From Clostridia bacterium (GTDB lineage: Bacteria; Bacillota_A; Clostridia; Oscillospirales; SIG627): DNA of 8,479 bases. Below are positions 1 to 7,409 of this stretch, in pieces. Every line of letters starts with the position of its first letter. Positions within the stretch are counted from its first letter, which is position 1. The notes under the pieces are model-generated. The model worked only from the letters and a program-made list of their open reading frames with translations, did not search any database and had not been told where the DNA came from. The translations under genes were made by a program, and so were the position numbers. The stretch spans positions 1-8,479 of the forward strand of contig JAFVYT010000059.1 of assembly GCA_017508505.1 (NCBI GenBank). Direction: 5' to 3'.

Positions 1-23
1 CAGCGTGCATCTACCTGCGGCTT

Positions 24-97
24 GATGATATACAATGCTTCGCATTGATGATATACCGCAACAAGTTGCGGATGATATACACGCCTTTGGCGTGATG
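24..97. repeat. Array of short hairpins separated by a GATGATATAC spacer
   Basis: The 10-base unit GATGATATAC occurs at 24-33, 47-56 and 71-80, and a truncated GATG sits at 94-97. Between the units are short palindromes that differ in sequence: AATGC-TTC-GCATT (34-46), CCGCAAC-AA-GTTGCGG (56-71, sharing its edge bases with the spacers) and ACGCC-TTT-GGCGT (81-93). The array probably continues off the left edge, since bases 1-23 contain similar CATC/GATG-type fragments. As the hairpin arms change while the linkers stay constant, this looks like a structured repetitive element that preserves fold rather than sequence. I have an unverified memory of similar arrays in Clostridia genomes; function is unknown. 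Confidence 0.75.
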
Positions 98-118
98 GGG
101 ACGCGGGAGTTCGAATCC
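98..118 (+). other. tRNA T-arm-like fragment at the end of the hairpin array
   Basis: Directly after the last array unit is a stretch containing GGGAGTTCGAATCC (105-118), which matches the conserved T-loop of tRNAs (TTCGAAT with a preceding G and following C). The downstream bases do not close a five-pair T stem, and no acceptor stem or anticodon arm can be built here, so it is not a complete tRNA gene. It could be a remnant of a tRNA gene used as an integration target, or the built-in end of the repeat element mimicking a tRNA 3' half. Confidence 0.35.
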
Positions 119-160
119 TTATTGCAAAACGCAAAAAATATCTTTTTCATAGCCCCTGCC

Positions 161-198
161 AAAACAAAAGACACCACAAAAGTGGTGTCTTTTGTTTT
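161..198. terminator. Perfect 17-bp hairpin, probable bidirectional terminator
   Basis: AAAACAAAAGACACCAC (161-177) is exactly complementary to 182-198 with an AAAA loop at 178-181. The central GACACCAC/GTGGTGTC core flanked by A-runs on the left and T-runs on the right is the layout of a bidirectional Rho-independent terminator. On the + strand the T-rich arm TCTTTTGTTTT follows the GC core. It would separate whatever lies to the left of the window from the ATP synthase region. Confidence 0.8.
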
Positions 199-224
199 GC
201 TGTGAGTATATGTGCTTGAACCCG

Positions 225-259
225 CAGGCACGGGTCGCGTGCCCTGGGGCACGTGCCTG
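225..259. other. Cluster of mutually exclusive hairpins (GGCACG/CGTGCC)
   Basis: Four alternating copies of a six-base arm occur: GGCACG at 227-232, CGTGCC at 238-243, GGCACG at 248-253 and CGTGCC at 252-257. The first two can pair (loop GGTCG), the middle two can pair around a CTGG tetraloop, and CAGGCACG (225-232) can pair with CGTGCCTG (252-259) to enclose the middle hairpin, giving a nested cruciform-like structure. The 10-base palindrome GGCACGTGCC (248-257) could also be a dimeric protein site. Confidence 0.45.
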
Positions 260-293
260 AGCGCCACAGAGTGGAAGGAGCGAAGGCTAAGTG

Positions 294-357
294 GGTGCCG
301 CGGTCGAAAAAGGCAAGGGTGAAGGGCGAAAGCCCGCCGCAGACTTTTTCGGGCACC
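294..357 (+). ncRNA. Candidate structured RNA: long bulged hairpin with inner GNRA hairpin
   Basis: GGTGCC (294-299) pairs with GGCACC (352-357) and CGAAAAAG (305-312) pairs with CTTTTTCG (344-351), giving 14 pairs interrupted only by a five-base bulge GCGGT on the 5' side. Inside lies a second helix GGGC-GAAA-GCCC (324-335) with a GNRA tetraloop. The strand is chosen because the GAAA loop is seen on +; the complement would have TTTC. No promoter was identified directly upstream, and no known RNA family was recognised, so transcription is unproven. Confidence 0.35.
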
Positions 358-468
358 GCAAACGGCGAAACGGCGCATCCGATGAATCAGGCTTGACCTT
401 GCGAAAAGGCCACGCTTTTTCCGTTGGTGCAATCTGCTTTCCATCCAAGCAAAAAGCATCAAAAGGTA

Positions 469-497
469 TTGACATCTCGGGAAAATCATATTAAAAT
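469..497 (+). promoter_or_regulatory. Sigma-A promoter of the atp operon
   Basis: A perfect -35 box TTGACA (469-474) is separated by exactly 17 bases from the -10 box TAAAAT (492-497), which matches TATAAT at five of six positions. Transcription should begin near base 504, giving a leader of about 75 bases before atpI. No other equally good promoter is seen before the operon, so this is likely the main housekeeping promoter for all nine genes. Confidence 0.85.
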
Positions 498-523
498 AAG
501 AACAATCGGATATTGAAAATGAA

Positions 524-568
524 TGGAACCAGCTGACTGCAGAGGACGTTGGTTCCACTTTGTTTTTT
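524..568 (+). terminator. Terminator-like leader hairpin (candidate attenuator) before atpI
   Basis: TGGAACCA (524-531) and TGGTTCCA (550-557) form an eight-pair stem enclosing 18 bases, in which CTG-ACTG-CAG can make a small inner hairpin. A T-rich run (559-568, with six consecutive Ts at 563-568) follows one base after the stem. This has the layout of an intrinsic terminator but lies downstream of the promoter and just before the first gene, so it could make operon transcription conditional. A purely mRNA-stabilising or translational role is also possible. I see no obvious competing antiterminator within the short leader. Confidence 0.55.
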
Positions 569-578
569 GGGAGCTGAA

Positions 579-959
579 ATGAAAAAAATCGATGAAACGG
601 TGCGAAAGGAGACGCAGTACGTCTCCCTTTGGGTGCTGATCCTCAGCGTTCTGATGCAGGCGGTCTTTCTTTTGATCGGAAGGTGGGACTACAGGGTTCT
701 CTTGGGAAATCTCCTGGGGGGCGGTGCCGTGATCCTGAATTTCTTCTTGATGGGCTACACCATTCAGAAAGCTCTGGAAAAGGAGCCCAAGGAGGCCAAG
801 GCGGCAATGCAGCTTTCCCACACCTATCGCCTTCTCTTTCTTGCCGTCGTACTCATCATCGGGGCGACCGTCCCCGTCTTTCAGCTTTGGGCAGTGGCGA
901 TCCCAATGCTGTTTCCCCGCATTGCCATCGCGTTTCGCTCGTTTTTCGGAAAGCAGTGA
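579..959 (+). CDS. atpI: ATP synthase subunit I (AtpI family membrane protein)
   Basis: A 126-residue, very hydrophobic protein with four predicted membrane segments (about residues 15-34, 39-63, 83-101 and 102-118). A basic and acidic loop (65-80, KEPKEAKAAM region) lies between the second and third. The LLGNLLGGGAVILNFF segment and the PRIAIAF segment near the C-terminus are typical of the ATP synthase I family. AtpI is a non-essential assembly factor that helps insert and oligomerise the c-ring and has been linked to cation handling. The ATG at 579 is chosen because GGGAG (569-573) lies upstream at fitting distance; an in-frame TTG at 549 lies inside the leader hairpin and lacks a site. 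It is the first gene of the operon, 36 bases before atpB. The family is weakly conserved, so the assignment rests on topology, motif style and position. Confidence 0.9.
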   Translation: MKKIDETVRKETQYVSLWVLILSVLMQAVFLLIGRWDYRVLLGNLLGGGAVILNFFLMGYTIQKALEKEPKEAKAAMQLSHTYRLLFLAVVLIIGATVPVFQLWAVAIPMLFPRIAIAFRSFFGKQ

Positions 960-995
960 ATCGAAATCCTATATCGGAACGGGAGGAATACTGTT

Positions 996-1907
996 ATGAA
1001 TGAAAAAAGCCGCCGCTTTGCGGTGGTGGACTGGCTTTTGATCCTGATGATGATCCTGCCCATCGCGTTTTGCGCGGTGCTGAAGATCCTGACGAATACC
1101 CCGAGCGAGGGGATCAGCATCTCCGGTGCAAGAGTATACTTCACCGTGCCGATGCCCCTGCAGGATCTGCCCGTTACGGAGTCGCAGGTCAACTCCTGGA
1201 TGCTTTTGATCTCCATCCTCGGGCTCTGCCTTTATATGACCCACGGGCTCGCGGTCAAGGCAAAAACAAAGCGCCAATTGGCACTGGAGTGGGCCGTGGA
1301 AAAGGTGCAGGGACTCGTTCAGGAGAATATGGGGGGTTATTTCCACGCCTTTGCCCCCTTTATAATGGCAATTCTGGCGCTGTCAGCCACCTCAAGCCTT
1401 CTGACGCTGGTCGGTCTGTACCCCCCCACCTCAGACATCAACGTGGTGGCCGGCTGGGCGATTTTGGTGTTCATCCTCATCACCTATTATAAGCTTAAGG
1501 GAGGCCTCGGCCATTATCTGAAGGGCTTTACGGAGCCGATCTTCATTATGGCTCCGCTCAACGTGCTCGGGGAGATCGCGACCCCTGTCTCCATGGCCTT
1601 CCGTCATTACGGAAACGTCCTGTCCGGCTCGGTGGTGGCGGTGCTCATCTCCGCCGCATTGCAGGGGCTTTCCTCTCTCCTCCTCGGGTGGTTGCCCGGC
1701 ATATTGGGAGAGATTCCCTTCCTGCAGGTGGGACTTCCCGCGATTCTTTCGGTCTATTTCGACATCTTCAGCGGTTGTATGCAGGCGTATATCTTCGCGA
1801 TGCTGACCATGCTGAACATCTCGGGGGCATTCCCTGAGGAGGAATACGAAAAGAGACGAAAAAAAAGAGAAGCCAAAAAACAAAAACAATTACAAATCAA
1901 CAATTAA
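996..1907 (+). CDS. atpB: F1Fo ATP synthase subunit a
   Basis: Subunit a forms the ion half-channels of Fo next to the c-ring in the cytoplasmic membrane. The protein has 303 residues with an N-terminal membrane helix (about 11-31), a loop with conserved-looking PMPLQDLP (52-59), then further helices to about 275. The essential arginine is R203 in the AFRHYGN motif; E180 in GFTEP and Q263 in the last helix match other functional polar positions of the family. It starts at ATG 996 behind GGGAGG (981-986). The C-terminus (282-300) is an unusual charged tail dominated by Lys, Arg and Glu, encoded by an A-rich stretch. The protein is longer than many bacterial homologues (about 230-290). Position between atpI and atpE is canonical. 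Confidence 0.97.
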   Translation: MNEKSRRFAVVDWLLILMMILPIAFCAVLKILTNTPSEGISISGARVYFTVPMPLQDLPVTESQVNSWMLLISILGLCLYMTHGLAVKAKTKRQLALEWAVEKVQGLVQENMGGYFHAFAPFIMAILALSATSSLLTLVGLYPPTSDINVVAGWAILVFILITYYKLKGGLGHYLKGFTEPIFIMAPLNVLGEIATPVSMAFRHYGNVLSGSVVAVLISAALQGLSSLLLGWLPGILGEIPFLQVGLPAILSVYFDIFSGCMQAYIFAMLTMLNISGAFPEEEYEKRRKKREAKKQKQLQINN

Positions 1908-1917
1908 TTTTTGGAGG
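1845..1917 (+). promoter_or_regulatory. A-rich unstructured tract and strong ribosome binding site before atpE
   Basis: The end of atpB and the 19-base gap before atpE form a strongly A-rich, G-poor tract (1845-1912) ending in GGAGG (1913-1917), nine bases before the atpE start. Neighbouring DNA is G+C-rich and potentially structured, so this open tract would favour ribosome loading. In E. coli an A/U-rich enhancer upstream of atpE raises synthesis of the c subunit, which is needed in about ten copies per complex. A similar role here is inferred. Confidence 0.5.
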
Positions 1918-1926
1918 TAACGGATT

Positions 1927-2211
1927 ATGGAACTTGCAATTGGAATCATTTTGGGATGCTGTGCCCTCGGCGCAGGAATTTGTATGGGCATCGGAGCCAT
2001 CGGCCCCGGTATCGGCGAAGGTAATGCCGTCTCCCGCGCCTGCGAGGCCATCGGTCGTCAGCCCGAAAGCAAGGGTGCGGTCACGTCAACGATGATTATG
2101 GGATGTGCCATTTCGGAGACCACGGGTATCTACTCTCTGGTCATCGCCATCCTGCTCATCTTCGTGGCTCCCGGTATGCTGGTCAACGTCCTGATCAACG
2201 CCATCGGATAA
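1927..2211 (+). CDS. atpE: F1Fo ATP synthase subunit c, two-carboxylate ion-binding type
   Basis: A 94-residue hairpin of two membrane helices (about 4-35 and 51-83) joined by the polar RQPESKG loop (44-50) that contacts gamma and epsilon. Helix 1 has the glycine-rich [12 protein letters not shown] ring-packing motif (21-32). The ion-binding carboxylate is E64 in helix 2, followed by T65, T66 and Y69 (ETTGIYSL). Helix 1 contributes a second acid, E31, at the position of Q32 in Ilyobacter tartaricus. The pair E31/E64 plus a hydroxyl at 65 resembles the two-carboxylate Na+ site described in Fusobacterium nucleatum, so Na+ coupling is plausible, though H+ use cannot be excluded. Three cysteines (11, 12, 19) in helix 1 and one (60) in helix 2 are noteworthy. 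Starts behind GGAGG. Confidence 0.98.
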   Translation: MELAIGIILGCCALGAGICMGIGAIGPGIGEGNAVSRACEAIGRQPESKGAVTSTMIMGCAISETTGIYSLVIAILLIFVAPGMLVNVLINAIG

Positions 2212-2227
2212 GGAGCTAAGAGGACTT

Positions 2228-2734
2228 ATGCAAACGTTAGATATCATTTCTGTCAATTTATGGCAGATTTTGATTTCTCTGGCAAACCTCGTTCTCCTTT
2301 TTTGGATCCTGAAAAAATTTCTCTATAAGCCCGTAACGACGGTGCTGGAAAAGCGCCGTCAGGAGCTGGAAAGCCAATATGAAAAGGCCGACGAGGCTCT
2401 GGAGCAGGCCGACGCAAGCCGACGGGATTGGGAGGAAAAGCTCTCGGAGGCCTCGCAGCGTGCGGACGAGATCCTGCAACGGGCAAACGATCAGGCCACC
2501 TTCCGCAAGGAGCGTGTGATCGACGAGGCCAAAAAGGAGGCGGAGGGCATCCTTCGCACGGCCAAGGCCGAGGCCGAGCTGGAGCACAAAAAGGCAAGCG
2601 ACGGGATCAAACGGGAGATTGTCTCCGTCTCGGGAGCTTTGGCAGAAAAGCTTCTGGAGAGAGAGGTCAAGACCGAGGATCACCGCGCACTGATCGATTC
2701 CTACATCGAAAAAATAGGTGAACGGGATGAATGA
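2228..2734 (+). CDS. atpF: F1Fo ATP synthase subunit b
   Basis: Subunit b forms the dimeric peripheral stalk linking subunit a to delta and the top of F1. The 168-residue protein has one N-terminal membrane helix (about 9-29), the typical FLYKPV junction (31-36), and then an almost continuous charged alpha-helix (about 37-145) rich in Ala, Glu, Lys and Arg, consistent with a right-handed coiled coil. The C-terminal segment should bind delta. There is a single b gene with no b' paralogue in the window, so the stalk is probably a homodimer. The ATG at 2228 follows an AGAGGA site (2219-2224), with a further GGAG at 2212-2215. Its stop overlaps the start of atpH by eight bases. Confidence 0.97.
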   Translation: MQTLDIISVNLWQILISLANLVLLFWILKKFLYKPVTTVLEKRRQELESQYEKADEALEQADASRRDWEEKLSEASQRADEILQRANDQATFRKERVIDEAKKEAEGILRTAKAEAELEHKKASDGIKREIVSVSGALAEKLLEREVKTEDHRALIDSYIEKIGERDE

Positions 2735-3253
2735 GATCAGTAAAGAATACGGTAGCGCTCTGTTCCTAATCGCCTGCGAGGTGGGAAAAGAGGAGGCGTA
2801 TCTGGAGGCCCTGCAAGTCGTAGAGGATGCCTTTCGGGACGCACCGGAGCTCGGTGCGCTCCTCGGCTCCCCGAACATACCCGTAAGGGAGCGGCTTGAG
2901 GTGATCGATACGGTGTTCGGGGAGCGTCTTCCCGAGCACGTCCTTTCCTACTTAAAGCTTCTGTGCGAAAAAGGCAGGATCCCGCAGCTCTGCGAGTCGA
3001 TCCTGGCCTATCGGGAGCTTTATGATGCCGCAAAGCATCAGGTTCTCGCCACCGTCACCAGCGCCGTCCCCCTCACCGAGGAGGAAAAGGAAAAGCTCAT
3101 TCAAAAGCTCGAGACCCTCTCCTCGGGGCGGGTTCAGGCAGAATACCGCATCGACAAGGCCCTTTTGGGCGGCTTTGTGGTGGAAATGGACGGAAGGGTG
3201 CTGGACGGCAGTCTGCGGCACCACCTGCACAAGATCAAGGGGGTAATCCATTC

Positions 3254-3257
<4 letters not shown>
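2727..3257 (+). CDS. atpH: F1Fo ATP synthase subunit delta
   Basis: Delta (OSCP homologue) sits on top of F1 and ties the alpha N-termini to the b stalk. The 176-residue protein has the expected N-terminal helical bundle (about 4-105, beginning [10 protein letters not shown]) and the C-terminal family signature [20 protein letters not shown] (148-167). ATG 2727 is chosen: it overlaps the atpF stop (2732-2734) and has AGGTGA (2716-2721) upstream. A GTG at 2718 is in frame but has no binding site. The overlap suggests translational coupling to atpF, matching the need for one delta per two b. The 3' end overlaps atpA by four bases (ATGA). Confidence 0.97.
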
Positions 3258-4747
<1,490 letters not shown>

Positions 4748-4750
4748 GAG

Positions 4751-5566
4751 ATGAGTCAAAACATCAAGCAGCTCAGAGGGCGCATCAAAAGCATTGACTC
4801 CACCCTTCACCTGACAAAGGCCATGGGGCTGGTGGCATCCTCGAAGATTCGCAAGGCCACCGAGACAATGCAAAAGAGTCTGGAGTATTCCGAAGCCTTT
4901 CGTGAGACCGTTAAGCTCCTCGCAGGCTGTCACGAATGCAAGGCCTCCCCCTATATGGCCCCCCGCAAGGAGGGTGTGACCTGCCTTGTGGTAATTGCGG
5001 GAGACCGCGGTCTGGCAGGGGGCTATAACGCCAACGTATTCCGCCTTTTGAGAGAGTACCCGGAGGCAAGGATCATCCCCATCGGAAAACGGGCCTGCGA
5101 GCGCTTCCGTGAGCCGATCCTTTCGGCAGAGCACTTCAGCTACCGTCAGGCGCGGGAGCTTGCCGAAAGGCTCTGTCGGGAGTTTACCCAAGGGGAAATT
5201 GCCCGCGTCGGGATCCTTGGCACCCGCTACCGCTCCCTGATGAGTCAGGAGCCCTACGTGCGCCTGCTTTTGCCCTTGGAGGCAGAAGCAGAAAAGGAGG
5301 CGCGGGGTTACACGGCGATCTTTGAGCCCGATGAAATGACGGTTCTGAATGCGATGGTTCCCGATTACCTCGCAAGCACGATCCTTTCCTGTGTCAGGGA
5401 AAGCTTTGCCTCCGAGGTTGCGGCACGGCGCGTCGCGATGGACAACGCCGAAAAGAATGCCCGAGAAATGATTGATACCCTGCAGCTCGAGTACAATCGG
5501 GCAAGGCAAAGCTCGATCACCCAGGAGATCACCGAGATCGTAGCGGGAAGCGGCAGCGAGCTTTAA
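4751..5566 (+). CDS. atpG: F1Fo ATP synthase subunit gamma
   Basis: Gamma is the central rotor shaft. The 271-residue protein has the two terminal helices that form the coiled-coil axle: N-terminal residues 1-55 (with LTKAMGLVASSKIRKA) and C-terminal residues about 205-264 (ending in the SSITQEITEIV signature). Between them is the Rossmann-like domain with VIAGDRGLAGGYNANV (81-96). It is somewhat shorter than the common 280-290 residues, mainly in the central domain. Three cysteines lie at 60, 63 and 78; the CHEC pair (60-63) is a CxxC-like arrangement whose significance is unknown. The gene starts three bases after atpA, and its GAGG site (4740-4743) lies inside the end of atpA. Confidence 0.98.
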   Translation: MSQNIKQLRGRIKSIDSTLHLTKAMGLVASSKIRKATETMQKSLEYSEAFRETVKLLAGCHECKASPYMAPRKEGVTCLVVIAGDRGLAGGYNANVFRLLREYPEARIIPIGKRACERFREPILSAEHFSYRQARELAERLCREFTQGEIARVGILGTRYRSLMSQEPYVRLLLPLEAEAEKEARGYTAIFEPDEMTVLNAMVPDYLASTILSCVRESFASEVAARRVAMDNAEKNAREMIDTLQLEYNRARQSSITQEITEIVAGSGSEL

Positions 5567-5580
5567 TAAAATAGGAGTAA

Positions 5581-7244
<1,664 letters not shown>

Positions 7245-7265
7245 CGCCCCTTTTCCCGCATCTGA

Positions 7266-7307
7266 GGGAAGCGGACAGGCTCAGCCTTTCGCTTTCCTTC
7301 TCTTTTT
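7266..7307 (+). terminator. Probable atp operon terminator
   Basis: GGAAGCG (7267-7273) can pair with CGCTTTCC (7290-7297) with one bulged T, and the inner AGG/CCT (7277-7279 with 7285-7287) extends the helix. A pyrimidine run ending in TTTTT (7298-7307) follows. A second, A/T-rich imperfect stem (7308-7317 with 7330-7340) lies just downstream and could back it up. The position, 22 bases after atpC and before a new promoter, supports a terminator; the stem is imperfect. Confidence 0.55.
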
Positions 7308-7327
7308 GGAAAAATGCCTTTTTTCGG

Positions 7328-7356
7328 TTGCATTTTTTCCATTCCGCTGATACAAT
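7328..7356 (+). promoter_or_regulatory. Extended -10 promoter for the downstream exported-protein gene
   Basis: The -10 box TACAAT (7351-7356) is preceded by TG at 7348-7349 with one intervening base, giving the extended -10 form TGATACAAT. A weak -35, TTGCAT (7328-7333), lies at the ideal 17-base spacing. Expected start of transcription is near 7363, about 47 bases before the start codon. A small hairpin GGAAGG/CCTTCC (7367-7383) and a run of seven Ts (7393-7399) lie in this leader, just before the GGAGG site. Confidence 0.65.
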
Positions 7357-7409
7357 AAGAAAAAAAGGAAGGCTTTCCCTTCCCAATTTCCGTTTTTTTG
7401 GAGGAAATG

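Larger units (their letters stand above)
200..468. other. Non-coding stretch rich in inverted repeats
   Basis: Between the terminator hairpin and the atp promoter I find no convincing gene. Open frames of 60-70 codons exist on both strands but lack ribosome binding sites and recognisable domains. The stretch is rich in nested inverted repeats, notably 225-259 and 294-357 (listed separately), and ends in an A/T-richer segment leading into the promoter. It may hold a structured RNA, a decayed repetitive element, or both; nothing in it fits an RNA family I can name. Confidence 0.5.

Noticed and set aside
24..97. Possible CRISPR array
   Set aside because: Repeat unit is only 10 bases, the intervals are 13-16 bases and are themselves palindromes, and no cas gene is present.
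98..130. Possible complete tRNA gene
   Set aside because: Only a T-loop-like motif is present; the T stem does not close and there is no acceptor or anticodon arm.
380..410. Hammerhead-like CGATGA...GCGAAA pattern
   Set aside because: The required CTGATGA core is not intact and flanking stems cannot be formed convincingly.
287..494. Overlapping small open frames on both strands (62 and 67 codons)
   Set aside because: No ribosome binding site, no recognisable domain, and they coincide with inverted repeats and the promoter.
549..578. Upstream TTG start for atpI
   Set aside because: It lies within the leader hairpin and lacks a ribosome binding site; ATG 579 has GGGAG upstream and gives a normal N-terminus.
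2718..2726. GTG start for atpH
   Set aside because: No ribosome binding site upstream; ATG 2727 has AGGTGA at good spacing and the usual family N-terminus.
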